Assembly: GCA_963926355.1 (NCBI GenBank)
Contig: CAWUWW010000025.1
Location: 1-34,625, forward strand
From: SCGC-AAA076-P13 sp963926355
GTDB taxonomy: Bacteria; Pseudomonadota; Gammaproteobacteria; Magnimaribacterales; D2472
Length of the DNA: 34,625 nt
Reading direction: 5' to 3'
Shown here in pieces: positions 24,878 through 33,035 of this stretch (the stretch's first letter is position 1; every line of letters begins with the position of its first letter). The notes beneath the pieces are model-generated. The model saw nothing but the letters and a program-made list of their open reading frames with translations. It had not been told where the DNA came from and did no database searches. A program made the translations under genes and the position numbers.

Positions 24878-26026
24878 GCAATCTGAGTTACTCAAACTAG
24901 AATAATTTACAGACTCTAAGATTTTTCTAAAGATATCTGTATTATCCATGAGTCCTGTAAAAACATCTGCTCCCGGACCATATGCGTATACGCCAACAGG
25001 TATTCCTGAGTGATCTCCTGTACCCCATTGAACTTTAACCTTGCCATCTTCTTGGCCTAAAATTTGTAGGCCTCCGGTTTCATGATCAGCGGTAATTATT
25101 AAGAGAGTCTCCCCATCATTATTTACAAAATCTATTGCATCTTTAATGGTCTTATCAAAGTCTCTAAACTCTTCTATCATTTTGGCTGAATTATTGTCAT
25201 GCGCAGCCCAATCTATCTGACTCCCCTCGCTCATTAAAAAGAAACCAGAGCATGGCTTAGACTTAAGGGATAAAAAATTTAATGCTGCATTTGTCATATC
25301 TTGCTGTGTTGGCTTATCAGAGGATCTTTCAATACCATCATCATCGAAAAGACCAATTACTTTTTCATAATTCTGAAATTTGCCCAATGATAAAGATGCT
25401 TTATCAGATAGGAATAAGGTATTTTTTTTAAAATTTTCTGTATTAAAGAACTTCTGCCCTCCTCCTAATGCAATGCTAATGGATGAATCTAGGAATTGGT
25501 TGGCTATGTCTTCTGTTTTATATCTAGAATCAGTATGTGCATAAAATGCAGCTGGGGTTGCGTGCGTTATTGATGATGTTGCCACCAATCCAGATATAAA
25601 TCCTTTTTTTGATAGGAGCTCGGGAATAGTTGGAACTATTCTTTTTTCAGGACTCATTGATAGAAACCTATTGGTAGTTTTAATTCCCGTTGCCCAGGTT
25701 GTAGCTGCTGCTGCAGAGTCTGTAACTAGACTGTCATCCGAATGAGTCAATGAAAATCCTGAGAAAGGCATTTGATCTATAGCAAGCTTGGAATCAGGCC
25801 CTCCAATTGCAATTCTTGATAACGCTATCTGATTTAATCCAGTCCCATCGCCTATAATAAGAATAATATTTTTTGGTTTCTTGCCTTCATCAAAAGAATT
25901 TATTTTAAGTATGTCAGAGGTTTCATCTCCAATAGCGACATATTCAATTTTTGTTTTACTTTGAACTAATAGAAAGATTAGAGCCAAAAAAGAGGAAGCA
26001 ATCAAAAAAATAGATATTTTTCTCAT
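24869..26026 (-). CDS. phoA: Alkaline phosphatase, PhoA family (marine/cold-type active site)
   Basis: Exported phosphomonoesterase, 385 residues, with an N-terminal hydrophobic signal (KISIFLIASSFLALIFLLV). Metal and catalytic residues: D60 in IIGDGTG, nucleophile S104 in VTDSAAAATTWATG, E267 and D272 and H276 in EGSQIDWAAHDN, D314 and H315 in TADHETGG, H339 in GDHSG. The residues equivalent to E. coli D153 and K328 are H155 and W273, the combination known from Vibrio and Antarctic cold-active enzymes. It should release phosphate from organic phosphorus in the periplasm. It is last in a two-gene unit after a class C acid phosphatase (TAATG coupling). No Pho box is recognised upstream. Confidence 0.92.
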   Translation of the reverse strand: MRKISIFLIASSFLALIFLLVQSKTKIEYVAIGDETSDILKINSFDEGKKPKNIILIIGDGTGLNQIALSRIAIGGPDSKLAIDQMPFSGFSLTHSDDSLVTDSAAAATTWATGIKTTNRFLSMSPEKRIVPTIPELLSKKGFISGLVATSSITHATPAAFYAHTDSRYKTEDIANQFLDSSISIALGGGQKFFNTENFKKNTLFLSDKASLSLGKFQNYEKVIGLFDDDGIERSSDKPTQQDMTNAALNFLSLKSKPCSGFFLMSEGSQIDWAAHDNNSAKMIEEFRDFDKTIKDAIDFVNNDGETLLIITADHETGGLQILGQEDGKVKVQWGTGDHSGIPVGVYAYGPGADVFTGLMDNTDIFRKILESVNYSSLSNSDCLN

Positions 26027-26871
26027 TAAGGTTTTAAGGCTTCTATTCTCATCTGAATTATCTCTTCTTGGGTTTCAGGGTATTGATTACCATATATTGA
26101 GCTTTCCCATTTCCCGTACATTGGATTTGAGATCATGAACCATTTATTGCCCCACATGTCTTTATATTTACTTACAAGATCTTTTCTAGCATCTGGCTCT
26201 AGGGCAGCTTCTTCTGTAGATATAAAGTCTGTTATTTGATCTCCAACAAGCATAATAACTCTATAGTCATTTGCTACCAGAGCTCTCCTCGAAACTTTAT
26301 CGGAAGACCATCCATTTTCTCCTTTCATGAGAAGGACATCAATATCATCATCGAATGGCAGACCAAGTGCTTTAATATTTAACCTAGTTGCATCTTCCAG
26401 TTCAGCAACTCTATTGGTTACATAAAATATTTTAATGCCTTTGCTTTTTGCATAAAGCAAAAAGTCCTTCACTCCATCAATGGCTTCAGCAGAACCCTCC
26501 AAACCCCAGTCAATCCACCCACACGGGTATGAACAGCCAGTTAAAATTGTGCGAGCTTGATGCGGTGTATTATTTAAAACTGTCTCATCAACATCTAGAA
26601 TAATGGCTGGTTTTTTACTAGAAAAATCTCCACCCTGCTCTAACGCAGCTGTCCAACTTGTATCAGATAGAGCTATATCTATCTTGCTAGTAGCATTAGC
26701 ATAGGTTTGCATATTGCTTGCAGCGAACTCTGCTGATGTTTGCATGTAAAGAACAGCCAGTAATGATTGTTTTTGAAAAGAATTTTCTACAATTTTTTCA
26801 GAAAAAGTAAAGTTACTAAACAGTAAAATACTAAGAGCGGGTAATAAATATATGTGATTGCGTGATTTCAT
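26026..26871 (-). CDS. Class C (HAD IIIB) acid phosphatase, e(P4)/OlpA-like
   Basis: Secreted HAD-superfamily phosphatase of 281 residues. A signal peptide (IYLLPALSILLFSNFTF, cleavage near FS-EK) without a lipobox cysteine means it is soluble periplasmic, unlike the Haemophilus lipoprotein. Motif I is IILDVDETVLNN with D93 and D95; motif II FYVTNR; the family's ATRLNIKALGLP; and motif IV LVGDQITDF. Class C enzymes hydrolyse nucleoside monophosphates (e(P4) handles NMN and pyridoxal/FMN-type esters). Paired with PhoA it would make a periplasmic organic-phosphate scavenging unit. The exact substrate is not predictable. Confidence 0.9.
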   Translation of the reverse strand: MKSRNHIYLLPALSILLFSNFTFSEKIVENSFQKQSLLAVLYMQTSAEFAASNMQTYANATSKIDIALSDTSWTAALEQGGDFSSKKPAIILDVDETVLNNTPHQARTILTGCSYPCGWIDWGLEGSAEAIDGVKDFLLYAKSKGIKIFYVTNRVAELEDATRLNIKALGLPFDDDIDVLLMKGENGWSSDKVSRRALVANDYRVIMLVGDQITDFISTEEAALEPDARKDLVSKYKDMWGNKWFMISNPMYGKWESSIYGNQYPETQEEIIQMRIEALKP

Positions 26872-26884
26872 AGTTCAAGAGCAT

Positions 26885-26890
26885 TATAAT
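26885..26890 (+). promoter_or_regulatory. Candidate -10 (TATAAT) upstream of the small ORF and crotonase
   Basis: A perfect TATAAT stands in the spacer between the divergent acid phosphatase and the 53-codon ORF. A partial -35 (TGATTT) is 16 bases upstream, inside the first codons of the phosphatase. Transcription would start near 26897, about 25 bases before the ATG at 26922. Confidence 0.5.
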
Positions 26891-26921
26891 GGTAAAAATT
26901 ATTTAGAGTGACAAAAATCAT

Positions 26922-27083
26922 ATGAACAATGAATTATTAGAAAATCTTAACAAACTTAAAAAAATGTTTGTTTTATTAAGTAAAGATAGAAAAGTGGTCA
27001 TGTCTCATCATAAAACTTTTGAGCATGTTGAGGAGATGAGAGACATACTTAATAAGTCTATAGATATAGCTAAAAATGACTAA
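26922..27083 (+). CDS. Small 53-residue hypothetical protein
   Basis: An ATG-initiated frame of 53 codons starting MNNELLENLNKLKKMFVLLS and ending SIDIAKND. It follows the candidate TATAAT promoter and a GAGTGA sequence some 11 bases upstream, and overlaps the next gene by 8 bases, a spacing used by many real genes here. The peptide is charged and helix-prone, with no signal peptide or membrane segment; it has a short basic core KDRKVVMSHHK. I recognise no family. It could be a real small protein or a leader peptide that couples translation to the downstream crotonase. Confidence 0.55.
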   Translation: MNNELLENLNKLKKMFVLLSKDRKVVMSHHKTFEHVEEMRDILNKSIDIAKND

Positions 27084-27936
27084 TTACTCTTGTTTTGAAC
27101 TAGAGATTAAAAATAATATAGCTCATTTATCTATGAGTAGGCCTGACTCTTTAAATTCTATGACAAGAATTTTTTGGAAAGAGCTTCCAGACATAATTAA
27201 AGATATTGATAAGAATTCTAAAGCTAGGGTTATTGTTTTATCGGGCCAAGGAAAGCATTTTAGTGCTGGCATGGATTTAGCAAATTTTGTTCCTGGTGAG
27301 AAATCTGGTGAAAAAAAAGATCCTGCTCGAGTGAGAGAGGCTTTTTATCATGAGGTTTTAGAACTTCAGGATGCTTTTACTGCTCTTGAAGAGTGTAGGA
27401 TGCCTACTATTGCAGCCATTCAGGGAGCCTGTGTCGGTGGTGCTATTGATATGGCTGCTGCATGTGACATGAGATATTGCTCAAGTAATGCTTTTTTTAA
27501 AATAGCTGAAGTTGATATTGGTATTGCTGCTGATGTTGGAACTCTTCAGAGATTACCAACACTTATCCCCTTAGCTGCGGTTAGGGAATTGGCGTATACA
27601 GGAAGAAAATTTGATTCAGCAGAGGCTAAAAGTCTTGGTCTTGTAAATGAAGTTTATGATTCAGAAGAAGAATTGATGATTGAAGTTAACAAAATAGCTG
27701 AAACTATTGCCAGTAAATCGCCATTAGTTACCAGGGTTATTAAAAAACAGATTAATTATGCAAGAGATCATTCAGTAAGAGATTCCCTAGAATTCCATGC
27801 AACATGGAATGCCAGTTTATTGAGCGGGCAAGATTTAGAAGAAGCCATGACATCTTATATGAATAAGACTAGTGGAAATTTTGATGACCTTGAGCCAAAA
27901 GAATCATTTTGGGAAAAGGATAAAGGCTTAGTTTAA
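27076..27936 (+). CDS. Crotonase-family enzyme, delta3,5-delta2,4-dienoyl-CoA isomerase-like
   Basis: 286-residue enoyl-CoA hydratase/isomerase superfamily protein. The oxyanion-hole segments are HFSAGMDLANF and AIQGACVGGAIDMAAACDMR. The three acidic residues used by mammalian dienoyl-CoA isomerase ECH1 align: D125 in GGAID, E145 in IAEVD, D153 in AADVG; the block GIAADVGTLQRLP and the C-terminal ATWNASLLSGQDLEEA also match ECH1 closely. It should help beta-oxidation of fatty acids with odd-position double bonds in the cytoplasm. Other crotonase reactions remain possible. It overlaps the small ORF by 8 bases and converges on yaaA (4-base overlap). Confidence 0.88.
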   Translation: MTNYSCFELEIKNNIAHLSMSRPDSLNSMTRIFWKELPDIIKDIDKNSKARVIVLSGQGKHFSAGMDLANFVPGEKSGEKKDPARVREAFYHEVLELQDAFTALEECRMPTIAAIQGACVGGAIDMAAACDMRYCSSNAFFKIAEVDIGIAADVGTLQRLPTLIPLAAVRELAYTGRKFDSAEAKSLGLVNEVYDSEEELMIEVNKIAETIASKSPLVTRVIKKQINYARDHSVRDSLEFHATWNASLLSGQDLEEAMTSYMNKTSGNFDDLEPKESFWEKDKGLV

Positions 27937-28700
27937 TCTCTTAAGAAAACCGGCTCAGTAGCTGAAGATTCTGATTTTGAATAATAGTAACCATCCAAAT
28001 TAAACTTAGAAAGTTTTTCAAAGTCTTTGATATTATTTTCAATAATCCACCTTGCCATCAAACCTCTGGCTCTTTTGGCATAAAAACTAATGATTTTGTG
28101 TTTCCCATTTTTGAAGTCTTTAAAAGCTGGAGATACGACGTTTACATATTCAGGTATTTTTCCTAAAACTGAAAAGTATTCTTTAGATGCAAGGTTGATT
28201 AGCAAATCTGATTTATGGGATGTTAAGTCATTGATGACATTGTCTTGAACTGAATTGCCCCAAAACTCATAAAGGCTCTTTCCTTCTGAAGTCTCAAGCT
28301 TTGTTCCCATTTCCAATCTATAAGGCTTGATAACATCCATAGGTCTTAAAATTCCGTATAGCCCTGAAAGTATTCTTAAGTGCTTTTGAGCAAATTTTAT
28401 TTGCTTAGTATTAAATGTCTCTGCTTCTAGTCCCTGATATACATCACCTTTAAAAACAAGCATTGAAGGTTTTGAGTCTGAGGAGACTGTCTTGGCTGCT
28501 TTCCATGATTGATAACGATCAAAATTTAGCGTGGCTAATTTATCACTCAAGCCCATTAAGCTTGCAATGTCTTTAGGCTCTTTCTCTTTAAGATTTTTTA
28601 TAAGCTTAGAGGATTGGCTTAGAAACTGGGGTACAGTATGATTGCTTTTAGGGTCAACCGAGTAATCTAGTGTTTTAGCAGGTGAAAGAACAATTATCAT
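27933..28700 (-). CDS. yaaA: YaaA family peroxide-stress protein (DUF328)
   Basis: 255 residues. The N-terminal block is MIIVLSPAKTLDY, then FKGDVYQGLEAETF, ILSGLYGILRPMDVIKPYRL and FYAKRARGLMARWII, the hallmarks of the family. In E. coli YaaA is induced by peroxide and lowers free iron and oxidative DNA damage; it has a DNA-binding fold. No clear OxyR site can be recognised upstream. It is divergent from dctQ across 42 bases and convergent with the crotonase. Confidence 0.93.
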   Translation of the reverse strand: MIIVLSPAKTLDYSVDPKSNHTVPQFLSQSSKLIKNLKEKEPKDIASLMGLSDKLATLNFDRYQSWKAAKTVSSDSKPSMLVFKGDVYQGLEAETFNTKQIKFAQKHLRILSGLYGILRPMDVIKPYRLEMGTKLETSEGKSLYEFWGNSVQDNVINDLTSHKSDLLINLASKEYFSVLGKIPEYVNVVSPAFKDFKNGKHKIISFYAKRARGLMARWIIENNIKDFEKLSKFNLDGYYYSKSESSATEPVFLRD

Positions 28701-28742
28701 GATAAATATTCTAACTAAATATAAGAAAGACTCCTAATAAAT

Positions 28743-29210
28743 ATGATAGAAAAGTATATAAATTTCATAGGTGAAAAGATTTCATACCTAATACCTGTCA
28801 TGACGGTCTTGATGATTATTGTTATTGTAAGTAGGTATTTCTTTGGGATTGGTCAAACAGGTCTTCAGGAATTAGTAATGTACTTTCACGCACTTATTTT
28901 TCTAGGCTGTGCAGGATACGCCTTTAATAAAAATGAGCATGTAAGAGTTGATATCTTTTACAGGGATGCGTCTGATAAATACAAAAATGTAATAAATCTT
29001 ATTTTTGGAGTTATTTTTTTACTACCTGTAACCTTTATTATAGTGTTTTATTCTATAGAGCTAATTAGTATGTCTTGGAAGATTCAAGAAACATCAACTG
29101 AGGCCGGAGGTCTTGGTTATGTCTTTATTCAGAAAACATTTATATTCTTATTCCCAATAACTCTTTTTGCAGCCTTCATAAATCAACTAATTAAAATTAT
29201 ATGGAAATAA
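28743..29210 (+). CDS. TRAP transporter small permease DctQ
   Basis: 155-residue membrane protein with four hydrophobic segments: about 12-31 (ISYLIPVMTVLMIIVIVSRY), 40-60, 83-107 and 128-150. The family pattern GLQELVMYFHALIFLGCAGYAFNKNEHVRVD is broken here only in description: Trp/Gly-Glu-type segment QELVMY followed by HVRVDIF is typical of DctQ. It is fused in order with dctM (10-base overlap). TRAP systems move organic acids with sodium using a separate binding protein (DctP), but none is encoded next to it here. Confidence 0.9.
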   Translation: MIEKYINFIGEKISYLIPVMTVLMIIVIVSRYFFGIGQTGLQELVMYFHALIFLGCAGYAFNKNEHVRVDIFYRDASDKYKNVINLIFGVIFLLPVTFIIVFYSIELISMSWKIQETSTEAGGLGYVFIQKTFIFLFPITLFAAFINQLIKIIWK

Positions 29211-30538
29211 TACCTCTTTTATTATTATTGTTAGTTTGCTGTGCTTTACTATTTGGCTATCCTGTAGCCTTCACTCTATCTGGGATATCCATTCTGTTTG
29301 CTTTAATTTGCATTCCATTTGGTATCTTTGATCCAGCAATTTTTAAAAGTATTCCCTTAAGAATTTTTGGGATTATGAACAACGTAACCCTTCTTGCCGT
29401 GCCTTTATTTATTTTTATGGGTACTGTTTTAGAGAGATCAGGCATAGCATCTAAGATGCTTGAGAATATGGCTTTGGCTTTTAAAAATATTAGAGGTGGG
29501 CTAAGTATCTCTATTATTGTTGTTGGGGCACTGCTAGCTGCAAGCACTGGTATTGTTGGGGCTACTGTCGTGACTATGGGCTTAATGTCTTTACCTATTC
29601 TCATTCAACAAGGTTATAAAAAAGATTTTTCAGCTGGGCTTGTTGCCTCTACTGGAACCCTCGGACAAATAATACCTCCTTCTATAGCCTTGGTACTTCT
29701 TGGCGATGTTATGTCCAATGCTTACCAAAGAGCTCAGAATAATATGGGTATATTTTCTCAAAAAACCGTAACAGTAGGAGATCTGTTTGTTGGGGCAATA
29801 GTTCCGGGTATTATGATTTGCCTTGGCTATCTGTTTTATACTCTTTATCAAAATAGTAAAAATCCTAATATCCAATTTAATCCCAAGGCTGAGTCATCAT
29901 CTAGCTCTGATATTCTAAAAACTCTTGCGCTGCCCTTAATTTTAATCATTCTTGTTCTCGGCTCTATTGTTGCTGGGATTGCCACTCCAACAGAAGCATC
30001 TGCTATAGGCGCTATGGGCGCTCTTATTATTGCCCTAGTTAATGGAAAATTTACTCTAGCTTTTATTAAAGAGGCTAGTCAAAAAACGGCCATAGTCACA
30101 ACAATGATTTTTACCATATTAATAGGCGCCTCAATCTTCTCTTTAATATTTAGAGGGGTTGGTGGGGATGAGCTAATTAACCTTATTTTTGGCTCTCTGC
30201 CTGGAGGGCCATATACAGCTCTTATCTTTGTTTTGCTTTTTGTTTTCTTGCTTGGGTTTATCTTAGACTTTATAGAAATCTGCTATGTGATAGTTCCTTT
30301 AGTAGCTCCACCGCTTTTAATGATGGGATTTGATCCTGTATGGTTAGCAATTCTTTTGGCTATTAACCTACAAACATCATTTCTAACACCGCCTTTTGGA
30401 TTCTCTCTTTTTTACCTAAGGGGAGTTGCAGATGAAAGCATTAAAACTTCAGACATATATAAGGGCGTTATTCCTTTTATTTTTATTCAGCTATTAATAC
30501 TTGCTCTTGTATTAATTTTTCCTTTTATTGTTCTATAA
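29201..30538 (+). CDS. TRAP transporter large permease DctM
   Basis: 445-residue, roughly 12-helix transporter subunit that forms the sodium-coupled path for a carboxylate-type substrate. DctM signatures: LLAVPLFIFMGTVLERSGIA, GALLAASTGIVGATVVTMG, STGTLGQIIPPSIALVLLGD and the last block NLQTSFLTPPFGFSLFYLRG. There is an unusual hydrophilic loop (SDVMSNAYQRAQNNMGIFSQ region) after the fifth segments. The substrate is unknown; the next genes, separated by 69 bases, encode an acetoacetate-decarboxylase-like protein and an HAD-like protein, which hints at a keto- or hydroxy-acid, though this is inference. Confidence 0.92.
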   Translation: MEIIPLLLLLLVCCALLFGYPVAFTLSGISILFALICIPFGIFDPAIFKSIPLRIFGIMNNVTLLAVPLFIFMGTVLERSGIASKMLENMALAFKNIRGGLSISIIVVGALLAASTGIVGATVVTMGLMSLPILIQQGYKKDFSAGLVASTGTLGQIIPPSIALVLLGDVMSNAYQRAQNNMGIFSQKTVTVGDLFVGAIVPGIMICLGYLFYTLYQNSKNPNIQFNPKAESSSSSDILKTLALPLILIILVLGSIVAGIATPTEASAIGAMGALIIALVNGKFTLAFIKEASQKTAIVTTMIFTILIGASIFSLIFRGVGGDELINLIFGSLPGGPYTALIFVLLFVFLLGFILDFIEICYVIVPLVAPPLLMMGFDPVWLAILLAINLQTSFLTPPFGFSLFYLRGVADESIKTSDIYKGVIPFIFIQLLILALVLIFPFIVL

Positions 30539-30607
30539 ATTAAGTATTAAAAATAGGTATATTTTAATTGTCTTAATTTTATTACTTCAATTACTATTAA
30601 TAATAAT

Positions 30608-31423
30608 ATGAGTAACTTTAATATCCCAAAAAATGGGAATGACATGATGCCATTTAATTTTGGCCCTCGAGCAACCAACCCCAAGGTGAGTGGTTGGTAT
30701 AGAGACGTCACAATGATTGTGGTGCCCTATCTCACAGATGCTAATATTCTTAGATCCATAATTCCTGAGCAATTCAGCATATCTGAAGAGCCCGTTGTCT
30801 CTATTGCATATGCTTGTAATAAAGATATTGATTGGCTTGCAGGAAGAGCATATAACCTAATATCCGTAAGTGTTGAAACAACATTTAAAGGCACTGTTGA
30901 CCAAGAGACAGCAGCTTACAATTTAGTATTCTGGGAGAACTTAACAGACCCTATTTTAACTGGTAGAGAGCTCCAGGGTATCCCTAAAATATATGCAGAT
31001 ATTGAAGACCATAAACTAGAATCAGGAACAGCAAGCTCCCATGTATCTCATTACAATAACGCTATTTTAGATATTTCTATCTCTAAGTTAACTAAACTGG
31101 ATGACGATATTGTTAAAACAATTAGTGACAGTGAGAAGAATAAAAAAACCTTTGGTTACAGATATATTCCAAATGTTGATGTTACTAAAGAGCCTGTAGT
31201 TGCAGAACCTATACTTCATACTTCTCATAACTTTTTTAAAGAGATGCACTTAGGCCAGGGTCATATTGACTGGCATTCATCTAGCTGGGAGCAAAACCCT
31301 ACTCAAGCTCATATTATTAATAAACTTAAAGAGCTCCCTATTCTTGAATATAAAGATGCAGTATTCATAAAAGGCGCTACAAATCTCTTTATTCCAGAAC
31401 AACCTTCGAAAGTTTTAAAATAA
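30608..31423 (+). CDS. Acetoacetate decarboxylase-like protein (altered active site)
   Basis: 271-residue protein of the acetoacetate decarboxylase superfamily. The core signature TGRELQGIPKIYADI holds the Schiff-base lysine as K127. In Clostridium decarboxylase the motif is PKK, with the second Lys (K116) next to the catalytic K115; here it is Ile (PKI). The family's acidic residue region ETAAYNLVFWENLTDP is retained. It may decarboxylate, or like other family members perform aldol-type, dehydration or hydrolysis chemistry on a keto acid. The stop is followed directly by the ATG of the next gene, so the two are one transcription unit. Confidence 0.8.
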   Translation: MSNFNIPKNGNDMMPFNFGPRATNPKVSGWYRDVTMIVVPYLTDANILRSIIPEQFSISEEPVVSIAYACNKDIDWLAGRAYNLISVSVETTFKGTVDQETAAYNLVFWENLTDPILTGRELQGIPKIYADIEDHKLESGTASSHVSHYNNAILDISISKLTKLDDDIVKTISDSEKNKKTFGYRYIPNVDVTKEPVVAEPILHTSHNFFKEMHLGQGHIDWHSSSWEQNPTQAHIINKLKELPILEYKDAVFIKGATNLFIPEQPSKVLK

Positions 31424-32572
31424 ATGAATTCAGAACCAATAAAGAAAGTATGTTTTATTGGCGCTGGAACAATGGGTTGTTTTAATTCTTTAATGGTCTC
31501 TGTTGCCGGTTACGAATGTGTAATTTATGACCCATTAAAAGAGTCTTTGGCTAGTAGAAAAGAAAATCAAAAAGTAATGGGTGAGTTTTTAAGTCATTCA
31601 AATTTTTTTAATAGAGTCGATATAGATGCTTCTATTTCTAGAATAAAAGATGAAAGCAATTTAATAAATGCACTTGAAGGGGCTGATTTGATTAGTGAGT
31701 CTATTCCCGAGAATTTTGATTTAAAAATTAAAGTCTTGAAAGAGGTTGAGTCTCTTATTGGTAATAATGCCATCTTAACAACCAATACATCTAGCTTATC
31801 TGTAACAAGAATGAGCCAGCAACTTAATTCAAGCACGCACTTTGCAGCAATGCACTTTCATCTAGGATCACGATTAATTGACCTAGCAAGAGGTGTTAAC
31901 ACCTCAGAAGCTACCATTAAATCTTTAGTAGCTTTTGTTGACAGCATTAATGGCCACCCTCTTGTATTAAAAAAAGAAAGTCCAGGCTATGCCTTAAATG
32001 CAATGCTTGGGGGCCTTTTTAGGCAAAGCATGCTGATGGTCGTTGAAGGCTTGTATTCTATTGAAGAAATTGACGGAGCATGGAAAGATCTGAATAAGAG
32101 TGAATTTGGTCCCTTTGGCATGATGGATATGTTTGGCTTAGATGTAGTTAAAGGTTCTTGGGATGAAAAAGAAGAAGGCTCATCTCATATTGTGTATAAA
32201 GAGAAAATTCTTGGGCTTTTATCTCAATATACGGAGAATGAATCTTTGGGTAAGAAAACTGGAAGAGGTTTTTATGACTACTCTAATTTACAAAACGAAC
32301 ATAGTAAATCTAACTATAAGGAGATCCAGGAAGATCTCAATATTGGAATTATTGAAGCAGCTTTAGTTCTTTTGGTAGATGATATTTTAGAAAAAGAAAA
32401 TATTAATCAGGCATGGCTTGTAGGAACTTTGCTTGAAAAAGGTCCTTTGGATATTCTGGATACCATGGGAATCAATCAATTCAATGAGCGTTATACAAAA
32501 TGGACTTCTAACTCATATATTTCGTCTGAAAACCTAACAAAGATAAAAGTTTTTTTAAAATCTTATAAATAA
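31424..32572 (+). CDS. 3-Hydroxyacyl-CoA dehydrogenase-like protein (catalytic Glu missing)
   Basis: 382 residues. An N-terminal Rossmann domain (VCFIGAGTMGCFNSLMVSVAG, residues 9-29) binds NAD; ADLISESIPENFDLK and TTNTSSLSVT (conserved Ser) follow. The catalytic region reads MHFHLGSRLIDLARG: His144 is kept, but the usual NP after it and the partner Glu of the His-Glu dyad are absent, an Arg (R156) occupying that place. A C-terminal helical domain has GPFGMMDMFGLDVV and KKTGRGFYDY, normal for the family. It is likely a dehydrogenase of another hydroxy acid, or a protein with changed chemistry. Directly abuts the ADC-like gene. Confidence 0.8.
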   Translation: MNSEPIKKVCFIGAGTMGCFNSLMVSVAGYECVIYDPLKESLASRKENQKVMGEFLSHSNFFNRVDIDASISRIKDESNLINALEGADLISESIPENFDLKIKVLKEVESLIGNNAILTTNTSSLSVTRMSQQLNSSTHFAAMHFHLGSRLIDLARGVNTSEATIKSLVAFVDSINGHPLVLKKESPGYALNAMLGGLFRQSMLMVVEGLYSIEEIDGAWKDLNKSEFGPFGMMDMFGLDVVKGSWDEKEEGSSHIVYKEKILGLLSQYTENESLGKKTGRGFYDYSNLQNEHSKSNYKEIQEDLNIGIIEAALVLLVDDILEKENINQAWLVGTLLEKGPLDILDTMGINQFNERYTKWTSNSYISSENLTKIKVFLKSYK

Positions 32573-32621
32573 TAGATTTTTAAAGGGCTAGAGTTTACTT
32601 GAGTATTCTTTCAGGCTTGGT

Positions 32622-32639
32622 ATCTATTAACTAATAGAT
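32622..32639. terminator. Palindromic hairpin between convergent genes
   Basis: ATCTATTA-AC-TAATAGAT is a perfect palindrome covering the lipoprotein stop codon, 50 bases after the HAD-like stop. It could form a short hairpin in either transcript. No strong U-run follows on either strand, so it is only a weak candidate terminator; a protein-binding site is an alternative. Confidence 0.35.
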
Positions 32640-33010
32640 GCTTGTATTTGAGATGCTAGAGAAAGCATGGATTTTTCTTTATTATCTTGATTAATTTTAA
32701 AGTTCTTAATAATTTTTTCTTTTTGATTTTTATCATTATCATAAAATATCAGAATGATATTCCAGGTGTTGTTCTGCAAGAAGCCAGACTCAGAAAATGA
32801 AATAGATAATGTGCTTTTGCATAATTTTTTTTTAACTAGAGTTAAATCTAGATATTTTATTAGATAAGCTCTTGATAAATCATCTTTAAACGATTCACTA
32901 TCTATAAGAGCAATTTTGTTAAAACACGAAGAAGAAGCACTATTAATAGGTGTTGATATGGAGCAACTAGAAGCTAATAAAACCAACGTTATTAGGTAAA
33001 TATTTTTCAT
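32627..33010 (-). CDS. Small hypothetical lipoprotein
   Basis: 127 residues with an N-terminal lipoprotein signal KNIYLITLVLLASSC (C16), so probably a lipid-anchored periplasmic or outer-membrane protein. After the anchor come a Ser-rich stretch and a compact domain with two more cysteines (SSSCFNKIAL and KLCKSTL), which could form a disulfide. The last part alternates in a beta-like way (TWNIILIFYDND) and ends in a helix. I recognise no family. It faces away from the MarR-type regulator across 177 bases, so it may be that regulator's target. Confidence 0.65.
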   Translation of the reverse strand: MKNIYLITLVLLASSCSISTPINSASSSCFNKIALIDSESFKDDLSRAYLIKYLDLTLVKKKLCKSTLSISFSESGFLQNNTWNIILIFYDNDKNQKEKIIKNFKINQDNKEKSMLSLASQIQASIS

Positions 33011-33035
33011 ACGTTAAATAAAGACATACTTTTAA

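Noticed and set aside
30539..30607. A regulatory leader between dctM and the ADC-like gene
   Set aside because: Only A and T runs are seen, with no convincing hairpin or promoter pair.
30587..30772. A minus-strand frame across the start of the ADC-like gene
   Set aside because: It reads antisense to a recognisable gene and has a composition typical of a shadow frame.
32573..32626. A Rho-independent terminator after the HAD-like gene
   Set aside because: There is no GC-rich stem followed by a T-run; only the AT palindrome at 32622-32639 remains as a weak candidate.
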